Of a stretch of DNA of 64,000 nt, positions 29,399 to 38,720 are shown piece after piece. Where the stretch lies: contig NZ_NXLR01000005.1 of assembly GCF_003364255.1 (NCBI RefSeq), forward strand, positions 40,470-104,469. The letters are read 5' to 3'. The stretch comes from Helicobacter marmotae (GTDB lineage: Bacteria > Campylobacterota > Campylobacteria > Campylobacterales > Helicobacteraceae). The position numbers were made by a program, and so were the translations under genes. Positions within the stretch are counted from its first letter, which is position 1, and every line of letters starts with the position of its first letter. The notes under the pieces were generated by a model. It was given only the letters and a program-made list of their open reading frames with translations, searched no databases and was not told where the DNA came from.

Positions 29399-31037
29399 TT
29401 AAGGCACTTCAAAAATATAATCTCTAAGGGGCAATTTTAAGGGGTTTGCATTCCCTCGCGTGGCGTCTTGTAGCGTTTGAGATTTGGCAAAGCATATTTT
29501 TAGCAGCGGTTTAAGTGCAATATAGGGCAAACTTAGCTCTTTACTTATATATATAAGCTTGTAGCGCTCGCTTAATGCTTTATACGCTTCTCTTGGTTCT
29601 ATAGCCGTGCTATTATGCAAGATAATTATATCTTTACTTTGAGGTTGGGTGATTTTATCACTATTAAATATGCTTAAGCGAGCATTAGCATTATACCCCC
29701 ATAATCGCTCCTTTTCCCACAGAGTAGGGGAGTTGGGGGATTGTGTGCGGACATCAAAATTATGCACATTATAGAGCTGCTCTAAATATCTTGCAAAATA
29801 TATGTAATACCAAGCATTATATATCTCCCCCCTGCCATTCCCATAAAAATACAGCACGAGCTTTTCTTCTTTACGTGCAAGATTAGCGATGAAGTTTAGG
29901 GCGTTGTGGAATTTCACTCCCTCCACCTTTAGCCATACAAATTGATAGATTCCACTAGGTAAGCTATTAAGGCAAATAAGCACGCCACAGAGCATACAGA
30001 GGGATTTAAAGATACATTTTTGTATGTATTGCAACGTGCATAAAAAGTAGAGCATAGCCCCTAAGCTTACAAAATACACAGGGATAAGATAATAACTCTC
30101 AAAGAGATTAAGCTTAATAAATGCACATACATATAAAAACCCTCCTAAAAGCAAGCTATCCCAAAAGATATGTTCCACTTCTTTGCAGAAGAGGATTCTG
30201 TAAGCTCTATAAACAAGCAAGATAGGGAGCAAAAGGAGCAAGGGACTATCATTTAAGATGAAATTAAAAATACCTTTAAGTGTATAGAGCAGGGATTCAT
30301 AAGGGCTAAGAAAAATCTCACGTGCATAAGTGCGCTCTACATTTGGCATAATAAGCCATATATAAAGCCCTAAAAAGAGCACCGCACTTAAAGCACAAGC
30401 CACATAATACCATATAACTTTATAGCCCCTTTTGTATTGAAAAATAGCCATAATAAGCCCAAAAGTGCCTATGATTAAAAATGTAGGCTCTTTGTAATAA
30501 AGTGCGATATTTGCGCTCACAAGCCCAAGGATAGCACTTAGGAGGCTTGTATGTTTATAAAAATAAAGGCTTGATAGCATAAAAATAAGCAAAAAAAGCA
30601 CTTGTAGCCGTTCAGGGTAGCAAATCCCTAGCATAATCGTTACAAATCCGGGGTGAAGCATAAGGCAGAATATAATGCCTATACGCCAAGGGCGTTTAAG
30701 GGGAATAATAACACTAAAGCATATCCATAGCAAAATCGCTATACTAAAGCAAATAAGGGCATTAAAGGTGAAAAATATATATGGACTTTGGCTAAAGTGA
30801 GCAATGATATTTAAATCCATTGAAGCAAGAGGGAAAAACCTCCCACTACTAGGGTTGTAACCATTGAAAATAGGGTGTTGGTGATAAATCTCAAGCCACA
30901 TCCAAATATCATCAAGATTGAAAGTATAGCGCGAGAAGCAAATCACGCTCGCACAATAAGCAAGTAATAATACAAGAAAGAGACCAAAGCCTCTTTTATC
31001 TATCCCCCCCCCCCGTTAGCTTATAGTCTTTATACAT
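29399..31037 (-). CDS. Polytopic membrane protein, phase-variable, out of frame here
   Basis: The true start is the ATG at 31037, with AAGGAGG five bases upstream. After eight codons it meets a G11 tract and with this length stops four codons later (TAA at 30998-30996). With G10 or G13 the frame continues to 29399, giving about 545 residues. From 30946 down the sequence is an open frame with about ten TM helices and a soluble C-terminus. It is a paralogue of the gene at 53727 (shared GRF-F/Y-PL near the N-terminus, a YYKE run mid-protein, LPL-x-x-Y-x-F at the end). The layout resembles GT-C glycosyltransferases or GtrC-type serotype proteins; the function is not proven. A TACAAT box at 31075-31070 is a likely -10. 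Confidence 0.8.
31004..31014 (-). repeat. Poly-G tract (G11 on minus strand), contingency switch
   Basis: Eleven C on the plus strand read as G11 at codons 8-11 of the membrane-protein gene starting at 31037. The present length is out of frame; G10 restores the full reading frame. Placement a few codons after a strong SD is typical for translational on/off switching. Confidence 0.87.
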
Positions 31038-31316
31038 AAGAGCCTCCTTGATATTTGAAAGTAGCCGGGATTGTAGCGTTTTGTGCCTTTATGGGTGCTT
31101 ATGGGGGTTATCCCGGGAGCTCCGCTTATTTTATACATTTGCAACGCTCCTAAAAGCTATTAATATGGCAATGTGGCTTACGCAAAAAAGGAGTGAGTTT
31201 GTTATATCCTAACTAAGCACACGCAAAGCTAAAGAATTTAATCTAGACTTGCTAAGATTCTTTAAATTACTTTACTTAGCGCTTCCCTTAAGCATTAAAC
31301 TCACAATCTCTATAAG

Positions 31317-32888
31317 TTATCGTGCGAAGCTTACAGCCCGCATCTCGCGTATTACACTCACTTTAATTTCACCCGGATATTGCAAGCGAGATTCTATTTC
31401 TTTGGCAATATCATGGGATAAAACTATACTTTGCTCATCGCTTACTAACTCTGCACGCACAAGCACGCGCACCTCACGCCCAGCATTAATAGCATAAGCT
31501 TGCTTCACGCCAAATTTATCCATAGCGATACGTTCAATATCTTGTACTCTTTTTAAGAAATTCTCCAATGCCTCTCGCCTAGCTCCCGGACGAGCAGCAG
31601 AGAGTGCATCTGCAGCACATACCGCAGCACATTCAATGCTCTGTATCTCTTCATAGCCATGATGAGCCTTAATGGCATTAATCACCACGGGGTGTTCTTT
31701 ATGACGTGTGCAAATTTCCACGCCTAAATCCACATGGCTACCACCTAGCTCTTGAGTTAAGGCTTTGCCAATATCATGCAAAATCCCCGCCCTTCGTGCG
31801 AGCTTCTCATCTCCACCAAGCTCCCCTGCAATGGTCGCTGCGAGCTTTGCTACTTCTATAGAATGCCCGAGCGCATTCTGCCCAAATGACGCACGATAGC
31901 GCATTTTACCAAGGAGATATGTAAGCTCTGGGTGCATATAGCCAAGCTCCAAATCAAGGGCGATATTTTCACCATCTTGGCGCATTTGCTCATCCATTTC
32001 ATTCTGTACACGTTCATACATCTCTTCAATACGTGCAGGCTGAATGCGCCCATCTTCTACAAGATTCTCAATCGTTTTGGTGGCAATCGCACGGCGATAG
32101 AGATTAAAGCTACTTAGAATAATGCTACCGGGTGTGTCATCAATAATCACATCAACCCCACTTATAGACTCTAATGTCTTAATATTGCGCCCTTCCTTGC
32201 CTATAATCCTCCCCTTTAGCTCATCACTAGGCAAATGCACGACATTGACTAAGCGCTCTGTGGCAAACTCTCCTGCATAGCGCGTAGTGGCTTGTGCAAG
32301 AATGTAGTTTGCTCTCCTTTTTGCTTCAAGCTGAGCTTCTCTCTCATAACGTCGGATAAGCAAAGCCTTCTTTTCGCCAAGTTCTTCTTCAAGGTGAGAG
32401 AGGAGGATATTGCTCGCTTCCTCTTTACTCATCTGCATATATTTTGAGAGGACATTGAGCATTTCTTTTTTGGTTTTGAGATTCTCATTTTTAAGCTTAT
32501 CAAGCTCTGATTGGGAACGTAAAACCCTCCCTTTAAGCTCTGCTACCTCTTGCCTTTCTTTATCAATCTGTGCTTTTTGGTGATTTATCTGCTGGAGCTT
32601 TGCATGCTCATCTTTTTCAAGTTTGGTTACTTTGGCTTCAAATGCTTTTGCTAGCTTAAGTTGCTCTTCTTCATAAGATTGCTTGAGGGCAAGCTCATCT
32701 TCTTTGAGTTTAAGCTGCTGCTCTTTTAAAAACTTTTTTGCCTCATACTCAATGGCTTTAGCCTTGGCTTTTGCTTGCTCGATAATCACATGAGAGTGAG
32801 AGTAGAATATTCTCTTACTGATAAGATATACACTCACCCCGACCAATAACCCAAAGATTATACTTCCTATCACATACCATATTTCCAT
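31317..32888 (-). CDS. rny: Ribonuclease Y
   Basis: The 523-residue membrane-anchored endoribonuclease has one N-terminal TM helix (about 5-25), a long charged coiled coil (30-190), a KH domain (GRIIGKEGRNIKTLES near residue 225) and an HD domain (GILHDIGKAL near 370, with further His pairs). RNase Y starts mRNA decay. Its start lies 74 bases inside the 3' end of the cyclo-ligase gene, in another frame, so the two are co-transcribed. Confidence 0.96.
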   Translation of the reverse strand: MEIWYVIGSIIFGLLVGVSVYLISKRIFYSHSHVIIEQAKAKAKAIEYEAKKFLKEQQLKLKEDELALKQSYEEEQLKLAKAFEAKVTKLEKDEHAKLQQINHQKAQIDKERQEVAELKGRVLRSQSELDKLKNENLKTKKEMLNVLSKYMQMSKEEASNILLSHLEEELGEKKALLIRRYEREAQLEAKRRANYILAQATTRYAGEFATERLVNVVHLPSDELKGRIIGKEGRNIKTLESISGVDVIIDDTPGSIILSSFNLYRRAIATKTIENLVEDGRIQPARIEEMYERVQNEMDEQMRQDGENIALDLELGYMHPELTYLLGKMRYRASFGQNALGHSIEVAKLAATIAGELGGDEKLARRAGILHDIGKALTQELGGSHVDLGVEICTRHKEHPVVINAIKAHHGYEEIQSIECAAVCAADALSAARPGARREALENFLKRVQDIERIAMDKFGVKQAYAINAGREVRVLVRAELVSDEQSIVLSHDIAKEIESRLQYPGEIKVSVIREMRAVSFAR

Positions 32889-33435
32889 TGTGCTTCCTTA
32901 TACATAAAGCCGATGGAGTAAAAAATACATCCCCTCTCACATCATAATCTTGCGTGATTCCTACTGGTGTAAAATTTGGACTTTGTGCCACAAAAATAAT
33001 GTGGGCTTTATGCTTAAGAGTAGGCATAAACCTATCATACATACCCCTCCCAAAACCTATACGCCTAAAATGCTTATCAATGCCCAAAACGGGGACAATT
33101 ACCACATCAACTTTTATTAATTTAAATTGAGAATTATTTGCTTCATAAATGCCATATGTATTTTTACACAATGGCAGACGTAATGGTATCATTTTAAAGC
33201 TACTCTCTTGTATAAAAGGTATAAAAATATTGCACTTTTTTTTACGAAGTGTAGCAATGAGTGGTCGAATATCCACCTCATTGCCAAAGGGCATATACAT
33301 AAGCACATTTTTATACTTCTTCTCTAGGAGATATTTTAATAAAGCCTGATTTAGCACCTTTGCTCCATAGCGCCTGTATTTAAAGCAATATTCTAAACGT
33401 CCCTTAGCATGGGCTCTAAAATGTTGTTTGGTAAT
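32815..33435 (-). CDS. 5-formyltetrahydrofolate cyclo-ligase, probable ATT start
   Basis: The C-terminal motif GFGRGMYDRF (MTHFS substrate/ATP site) and the fold identify the enzyme that turns 5-formyl-THF into 5,10-methenyl-THF. An internal GTG at 33357 would give 180 residues and lack the N-terminal helix that carries the ATP-phosphate-binding basic residues. The frame is open upstream to 33441 with that helix (TKQHFRAHAKGRL...), but holds no ATG, GTG or TTG. An ATT at 33435 has AAGGA six bases upstream and gives 206 residues, the family length. GGAG before the GTG is also acceptable, so a shorter form is not excluded. Confidence 0.8.
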   Translation of the reverse strand: MTKQHFRAHAKGRLEYCFKYRRYGAKVLNQALLKYLLEKKYKNVLMYMPFGNEVDIRPLIATLRKKKCNIFIPFIQESSFKMIPLRLPLCKNTYGIYEANNSQFKLIKVDVVIVPVLGIDKHFRRIGFGRGMYDRFMPTLKHKAHIIFVAQSPNFTPVGITQDYDVRGDVFFTPSALCIRKHNGNMVCDRKYNLWVIGRGECISYQ

Positions 33436-33454
33436 TGTTTATCCTTTTTTTAGA

Positions 33455-33460
33455 TATAAT
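33455..33460 (+). promoter_or_regulatory. -10 box for the lipoprotein-ftsY-radA operon
   Basis: A perfect TATAAT lies 39 bases before the lipoprotein start, after a T7 run (TTTTTTTAGATATAAT). It sits in the divergent gap with the cyclo-ligase gene. Upstream T-rich DNA with only a -10 box is the usual Helicobacter housekeeping promoter form. Confidence 0.6.
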
Positions 33461-33498
33461 CTTAGCATAAAGCACATATTGCATAGAGGAGAGATGGC

Positions 33499-34164
33499 AT
33501 GGCGGGGTTTCAAAAAATATGGCAGGGAATCTGTGGGGGAGTTATTATATGTGTAGCATGTATGGTTTTGTTTGCATGCAGTGATGAGACTGATAGGGAT
33601 AAAGATGTCTTTGACTTTAAAGGAGGCAGCACAGATAAGATTCTCAACATTGAGGTGATAAATACGCAAAATGAATCGCTTAGCTTTAAAACAAACCAAG
33701 CCCAAAGTATTTTCCAAAATGACGCACAACGTCCTACCTTGCTCTTTTTTATCTCTCAAAATTGCCAAGAATGCCAAGATGAGCTCTTGCATATCCTTGA
33801 TTTGTATAATAAATACCAAGAGTTTATCTCCATTATTGCCATTAGCCCTAAAGAGGAGCTTGCTGCTTTACAGGGAGAAATTGATGTTATTAATCCCAGA
33901 TTCAAACTCTATGCCCCAACCGATGGGAAAAGTCTTTTGAACTTTCTTAATAAAGATGATAAGCAAAGCTATATCGCCCTTTATGACAAGCAAGGAGAGA
34001 AGGTTATCGACTATGTAGGGCTTGTGCCTGAAGAAATGGTCGAGCTTGATATTCGCTATCAAATCCAAGACCAGCTTGATGCAAAAGCACAATATGAGCT
34101 CCAAACGCTCTCCCCAGAAGAGCAAGAGCTCCTTGAAAATCCACCTTCACAAGAGGCACAATGA
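33499..34164 (+). CDS. Thioredoxin-fold lipoprotein (TlpA-like)
   Basis: The 221-residue protein has a TM signal with lipobox LFAC (Cys at residue 27), then a thioredoxin-like domain starting around residue 75 with FFISQNCQECQDELLHIL. The CxxC pair (CQEC) suggests a periplasmic thiol-disulfide role, perhaps as reductant for cytochrome c or other exported proteins. The C-terminus is acidic and Gln/Glu-rich. GGAG seven bases before the ATG supports the start. It overlaps ftsY by four bases. Confidence 0.78.
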   Translation: MAGFQKIWQGICGGVIICVACMVLFACSDETDRDKDVFDFKGGSTDKILNIEVINTQNESLSFKTNQAQSIFQNDAQRPTLLFFISQNCQECQDELLHILDLYNKYQEFISIIAISPKEELAALQGEIDVINPRFKLYAPTDGKSLLNFLNKDDKQSYIALYDKQGEKVIDYVGLVPEEMVELDIRYQIQDQLDAKAQYELQTLSPEEQELLENPPSQEAQ

Positions 34165-35042
34165 TTTCTAGCATTAAAAAAAGCTTACAAAAAACTACCC
34201 AAAATCTCGCCTCACTTATCGGCTCTAAAAAAGACAAATGCACAAAAGATGAGTTAGAGGAGATTCTCATAGAATGCGATGTGAGCTATGATTTTATAGA
34301 ATTGCTCCTTGAAGAACTCCCTCCTTATATTTCCTATCAGATTCTGCACAAAAAGCTTTTAGAAAAGCTTGATTTGCATTCACTTAAATATGTAGATTTT
34401 ACTCATATTAAGCCCCTTGTAACGCTCATTGTAGGCGTTAATGGCGCGGGGAAAACAACAACCATTGCCAAATTAGCCAAAAGGGCACAACAAGAGGGTA
34501 AAAAGGTTATGCTCGGAGCGGGCGATACCTTTCGTGCAGCGGCGATTGAGCAGCTTAAACTCTGGGGGGAGAAGCTCCAAATCCCTGTTATTAGCACACA
34601 ACATGGGCATGACCCAAGTGCGGTAGCCTTTGATAGCATTAATGCGGCTAAAGCAAGAGGGATAGATGAGCTCTATATAGATACAGCAGGCAGACTTCAT
34701 AATCACACAAACCTTAACAACGAGCTTTTAAAAATTGTGCGAGTAAGCCAAAAGGCGTTAGGGGACTTGCCTTTGCGCACTTACCTTGTGCTTGATGGCA
34801 CTCAAGGTAGCCAAGCGCTCAATCAAGCACGTACTTTTTGTCAGCATATAGACTTTAGCGGGATTATCATTACCAAACTTGATGGCACCAGCAAAGGTGG
34901 GGCGATATTTAGCATTATTAATGAGCTTAAAATCCCCATTTGCTTTATAGGCTCAGGAGAGGGCGCAGATGATCTCAATGTATTTGATATACAATCTTAC
35001 ATACAAACCATCCTTGATTGTATCTTTACAACACACTCATAA
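34161..35042 (+). CDS. ftsY: Signal recognition particle receptor FtsY
   Basis: The 293-residue SRP GTPase has the NG domain: G1 GVNGAGKTTTIAKLA (near residue 92), DTFRAAAIEQLKLW, DTAGRLHN and TKLDGTSKGGAIFSI. FtsY docks SRP-bound ribosomes at the membrane. The acidic A domain of E. coli FtsY is absent, as in other Helicobacter. It is coupled to the upstream lipoprotein. Confidence 0.97.
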   Translation: MISSIKKSLQKTTQNLASLIGSKKDKCTKDELEEILIECDVSYDFIELLLEELPPYISYQILHKKLLEKLDLHSLKYVDFTHIKPLVTLIVGVNGAGKTTTIAKLAKRAQQEGKKVMLGAGDTFRAAAIEQLKLWGEKLQIPVISTQHGHDPSAVAFDSINAAKARGIDELYIDTAGRLHNHTNLNNELLKIVRVSQKALGDLPLRTYLVLDGTQGSQALNQARTFCQHIDFSGIIITKLDGTSKGGAIFSIINELKIPICFIGSGEGADDLNVFDIQSYIQTILDCIFTTHS

Positions 35043-35056
35043 CCGAAAGGACTCCC

Positions 35057-36388
35057 TTGGCAAAAAAGCACACTCTCTTTGAATGTCAAGCTTGCGGTAC
35101 TCAAAGCACAAAATGGCTTGGGAAATGCCCAAATTGCGGTGGTTGGGATACTCTCATAGAATTAAAAGAAGACCAAATCAAACACTTAAAGCAAGAATCA
35201 ACTCAAAATGTCTCCCCTATTGCTATCACAGAAGTAGTATTTGAAGATTTAGAGCATTTTAGCTCCCTTGAAGAAGAGTTTGATATTGTCTTAGGGGGAG
35301 GCATTGTGCCCGGAGGGCTTTATCTAATAGGCGGAAGCCCCGGAGTAGGGAAATCTACACTTTTATTAAAAATCGCAGGCAATCTTGCAAGGCTTAGCAA
35401 AAGGCAGATTCTCTATGTCAGCGGAGAAGAGAGTGCGGGGCAGATTAAAATGCGTGCCTCTAGGCTAAATGCCATTAGCGAACATCTCTTTTTATTAAAT
35501 GAAATTGATTTAGACATCATTACTAGTGCGCTTAAAAGCTCTCCCTATAGTTTATGTGTGATAGATTCTATACAAACCATTTACTCCCCTAGCCTTAGCT
35601 CTGCTCCCGGCTCTGTCTCACAAGTGCGTGAAGTAACCTTTGCACTTATGCGCTTAGCAAAGGAATATCACATTTCTATTTTTATCATCGGGCATATCAC
35701 TAAAGATGGTGCGATTGCTGGACCGAGAGTTTTGGAACATATGGTAGATTGCGTGCTGTATTTTGAGGGCGATGCGAGTAAAGAGCTAAGAATGCTAAGA
35801 GGATTCAAAAACCGCTTTGGCAGTACAAGTGAAATTGGTATTTTTGAGATGAAAGGTGATGGACTAGTGAGTGCAAAAAACGCTTCAAGGCTCTTTTTTA
35901 CACAAAAGGAAGCCCAAGCGGGCAGTGCTATTTCTGTAATCCTTGAGGGCTCTCGCGCTTTAGTGATAGAAATCCAAGCTTTAGTGAGTGAGAGTAGCTA
36001 CCCTAAACGTTCTTCTACAGGCTTTGAAGCAAATCGCCTAAATATGCTCCTAGCGCTTTTAGAGCGGAAATTAGAGCTACCCTTAGGGAGATATGATGTG
36101 TTTATTAATGTTACAGGCGGGATTAAGATTAATGAAACAAGCGCAGATTTAGCTGTGATTGCTGCGATTATCTCAAGCTTCCGTAACCGCGCCCTTAATG
36201 CCAAAACTGCTTTTATCGGTGAAGTTTCACTTGTAGGTGATATACGCGAGGTGAGTAATATTGAAGTACGCTTAAAAGAGCTTGAGAGTTATGGATTTAA
36301 AAATGTCATTCTCTCCAAAAAGCCAGCAAAATGCCCGATTAAGTGCTTTGAAGCAAGCGAGGTAAGCAAAATTTTAGAATGGATGTAG
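35057..36388 (+). CDS. radA: DNA repair protein RadA
   Basis: This 443-residue protein has an N-terminal C4 zinc finger (CQACG ... CPNCGG), a RecA-like domain with Walker A GGSPGVGKST, the RadA-specific KNRFG motif (near residue 265) and a C-terminal Lon-like domain. RadA drives branch migration in recombinational repair. The start is a TTG at 35057, five bases after AAAGGA; the frame is open further upstream but that would run into ftsY and lacks an SD. Confidence 0.95.
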   Translation: MAKKHTLFECQACGTQSTKWLGKCPNCGGWDTLIELKEDQIKHLKQESTQNVSPIAITEVVFEDLEHFSSLEEEFDIVLGGGIVPGGLYLIGGSPGVGKSTLLLKIAGNLARLSKRQILYVSGEESAGQIKMRASRLNAISEHLFLLNEIDLDIITSALKSSPYSLCVIDSIQTIYSPSLSSAPGSVSQVREVTFALMRLAKEYHISIFIIGHITKDGAIAGPRVLEHMVDCVLYFEGDASKELRMLRGFKNRFGSTSEIGIFEMKGDGLVSAKNASRLFFTQKEAQAGSAISVILEGSRALVIEIQALVSESSYPKRSSTGFEANRLNMLLALLERKLELPLGRYDVFINVTGGIKINETSADLAVIAAIISSFRNRALNAKTAFIGEVSLVGDIREVSNIEVRLKELESYGFKNVILSKKPAKCPIKCFEASEVSKILEWM

Positions 36389-37014
36389 GGCGTTATGATG
36401 TAGGGTATGTGAAGCAATGCGCTTTGAGTGATGAAGGGTAGATTTAGCCTTTTGCTTTACATTTATAGCTTGTGATATAAATAAGCCTTGTAAGCAAAGC
36501 CCCTTATAAGGGCTATTTCTCACCGCATTCAAAGATTGCAGCATGAACCTTATATGAACGAATCACAAACTTTGCTACCCACAAGGGAAAAACCAAAACC
36601 CAGCATTGATAGATAAGCCAAAGGCGCAAGCTTTACTCAAACCACCCAAAAGGGCAAAAAAGTGAGTATAGAGCGCCCCCCGCTAGGCGCTTTAGGCGGT
36701 ATGCAAAATTTATTTTTGCATACCAAGACATCAAATCAAAAATAGTGCCCCCCTCCCGCAAGGCGCTTTGGCATTTCATAATCAAGCCCTTAAAAAACGA
36801 CTTGATAAACGCACAAAGTGCGCTTACTAGTCAAGCTTTGAGGGTGTGTGCAAGAATTTACTTTATGTGAAGCAAGACATACCTTAGAAAAAGACTTGAT
36901 AGATAAGCGTAGCTTAGCTATAAGTCAAGCTTTAGGCGGTTTGTGTGAATTGATTTCACACATACCAAGATATTAAATTAATAGAATCACCACTGAAGCC
37001 AAAAGTGATTATTC
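36389..37014. repeat. Non-coding gap with one family-B hairpin repeat copy
   Basis: No credible gene is present. From about 36600 to 36985 lies a family-B copy. It holds two variable hairpins (36698-36724, stem GGTATGCAAAA; 36938-36966, stem GGTTTGTGTGAA with one T-T mismatch), each flanked by TTTAGGCGG and ACCAAGA. It also has two further imperfect hairpins that both begin GACTTGATA. The same parts recur at 38.5, 57.1 and 60.5 kb. The stretch 36389-36600 shows nothing I can name. Confidence 0.8.
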
Positions 37015-37034
37015 TTGTATTCAGTGCTAGAGGC

Positions 37035-37040
37035 TATAAT
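37035..37040 (+). promoter_or_regulatory. -10 box for the TSUP permease gene
   Basis: TATAAT, 31 bases before the ATG at 37072. It lies downstream of an in-frame start-like codon at 37015, which argues that the protein begins at 37072. Confidence 0.6.
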
Positions 37041-37071
37041 CTCTGCATATACACTTAAAAGAGGAGGTGCA

Positions 37072-37857
37072 ATGTTTGACTTTATCACCACATCAAGCTT
37101 TGAACATATCGCGCTTTATTGGTATCTCATTCTTTTTGTCGCTTCAATCTTTGGCGGGGTTGTGGGCTCACTCTCTGGTGGTGCAGGAATGATTACCATG
37201 CCACTTTTGCTTTTAAGTGGCTTAAATCCTCTAGCCGCACTTGCTACCAACAAGCTCCAAGCGTGCGTGGGCTCATTTACAGGTGCGGCGCATTATTATG
37301 CACAAGGTATGGTGGATATGCGCTCAAATGCCTTGTGTATTACTATCGCAGTGGTGTTTGCAAGCATGGGGGCTTTAAGCGTGCAGGTGGTGGAGAGTGC
37401 GATACTCTCTAAAATCCTGCCTTTTGTGATGATTGCTATTGGGGCATACTTTTTATTCTCAAGCAAGATTAGTGATGATGATAGGGCAAAGTCCCCGCAC
37501 AAACTTCTGCTTTATGGCACTTGTGCGCTAGCGAGCTTCTATGGGGGATTTTTGGGTGTGGGGATAGGCACACTTGTGCTTGCAATGCTTGTGGGCATTG
37601 GAGGTTATGGGCTAAGTAAGGCTCTTGCTTCATCACGTTGGATTGTTTTTAGTATCAATATTGCTTCTACATTATTTTTTGTCTTAAGTGGGCATGTTTT
37701 ATGGCTTTTGGGAATCCTTATGTGCATTGGGCAAGCCATTGGCGCTAGAAGCGGGGCAAAGCTTGCTATCAAACATGGTGCAAAGATTATTAAACCCGTT
37801 GTAATTTGTATGTGTTTTGCTATTTCACTACAACTCATCATTAGGGAATTTTTCTAA
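37072..37857 (+). CDS. TSUP-family (TauE/SafE) membrane permease
   Basis: From ATG 37072 (AGAGGAGGTG just upstream) the protein has 261 residues and about seven to eight TM segments. Family features are two glycine-rich repeats: FGGVVGSLSGGAGMITMPLLL near the start and FYGGFLGVGIGTLVLAMLVG in the second half. TSUP proteins move sulfite, sulfoacetate or similar organosulfur anions; the substrate cannot be told from sequence. It stands alone between repeat-filled gaps. Confidence 0.85.
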   Translation: MFDFITTSSFEHIALYWYLILFVASIFGGVVGSLSGGAGMITMPLLLLSGLNPLAALATNKLQACVGSFTGAAHYYAQGMVDMRSNALCITIAVVFASMGALSVQVVESAILSKILPFVMIAIGAYFLFSSKISDDDRAKSPHKLLLYGTCALASFYGGFLGVGIGTLVLAMLVGIGGYGLSKALASSRWIVFSINIASTLFFVLSGHVLWLLGILMCIGQAIGARSGAKLAIKHGAKIIKPVVICMCFAISLQLIIREFF

Positions 37858-37943
37858 AAGTCTTGTAAGGATTTTTGTAAGCGCTCTTAGCCTCCCCTCT
37901 ACACAAGAGAGGCTAATTGAGGTACTTTATCTAGGAGGCTGCT

Positions 37944-38033
37944 ATGAGCAAATATTATGAAGAACACATATTTATTCACAGCTTTACTATGAAGTTGCTT
38001 TCGCAACGAGGGCATTGTATAAATGAAATGTAA
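37944..38033 (+). CDS. Possible 29-residue small ORF
   Basis: An ATG at 37944 follows a near-perfect SD (AGGAGG, six bases upstream) and opens 29 codons ending in TAA at 38031. The peptide (MSKYYEEHIFIHSFTMKLL and ten more) matches nothing I know. It lies just after a GC-rich hairpin (arms AGCCT/AGGCT, 37888-37916) and just before a repeat block. It could be a small protein, a leader or chance. Only the SD argues for translation. Confidence 0.25.
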   Translation: MSKYYEEHIFIHSFTMKLLSQRGHCINEM

Positions 38034-38044
38034 ATACTTTTTTA

Positions 38045-38505
38045 ACTTCAGGTTTGAGTAGTGATTCCATTAGAGAGTCTCTAGTAGATGAAAGCAATTC
38101 TTCGGTCGCTCTCACGCCCGCCCGCAAGACATGACAAACTAATTTTCCCCTCATACAAGCCACATTATCGTCTTGAGAGAATTTCCCTTGCAGGTAGCTA
38201 AGTCTATTCCCTATAAGGATACAAAGTTTGTCATCACGAACCCCTGATAAGGGGTGAAGAATCTCTGTGGGCTTTCTGTGAATCATTGCTTTTTGGAATG
38301 CTAGTAAATGTTGTTACTTTGTCATGTCTAAAGCTTGAGAATCAAGCGAAGAATCTCTCTTGGTGACTAGTGATTCATTTAGAGATTCTTCGCTTCGCTC
38401 AGAATGACAAACTAACCGCCTTTCTGGTGATTCTGTTGAGGAGTCTTTAGCGGATAAGAGAGATTCTTCGCCCCTTATTGGGGGCTCTAGACATGACAAA
38501 CGAAC
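38045..38505. repeat. Family-A palindromic repeats, several units
   Basis: At least three units lie here. The clearest spans 38318-38411: TTTGTCAT at one end, ATGACAAA at the other, and inner arms GAAGAATCTCT (38348-38358) and AGAGATTCTTC (38381-38391). Between end and inner arm sits a small hairpin, here GCTTGA-GAA-TCAAGC (38333-38347). Another hairpin at 38240-38255 is ACCCCT-GATA-AGGGGT. Open frames across this block only translate the repeat and are not genes. Confidence 0.85.
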
Positions 38506-38715
38506 TACCTTTTGTAGGAGAAACCCAAACCACCCAAAAGGGTAAAAAAGTAAAAGTTAGTGCCCCCCTCCCACTAGACGCTTTTAGGTGACAATTTAAA
38601 GCCCTTAGAAAAAGACTTGATAGATAAGCGTAGCTTAGCTATAAGTCAAACTTTAGGCGGTACGCAAAAATTTATTTTTTGCGTACCAAGATATTAAATT
38701 AATAGAATCACCCAT
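38506..38715. repeat. Family-B hairpin repeat, short copy
   Basis: The copy joins directly to the family-A block. It holds the GACTTGATAGATAAGC hairpin and one variable hairpin (38659-38687) with stem GGTACGCAAAAA/TTTTTGCGTACC and a 5-base loop. The middle section seen at 36.6, 57.1 and 60.5 kb is missing here. It ends within ten bases of the galE stop. Confidence 0.85.
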
Positions 38716-38720
38716 TAATC

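Noticed and set aside
37987..38286. 99-codon minus-strand frame after the TSUP gene
   Set aside because: It covers family-A repeat units and starts inside one.
38314..38499. Open frame translating as a Ser/Glu-rich peptide (CHSERSEESLNE type) on the minus strand
   Set aside because: It is the family-A repeat read through; the same peptide appears wherever the repeat is open. No SD or conserved context.
36600..38712. CRISPR-like appearance of recurring hairpins
   Set aside because: Repeat spacing is irregular, the stems vary and the spacers are themselves repeated; no cas genes are present.
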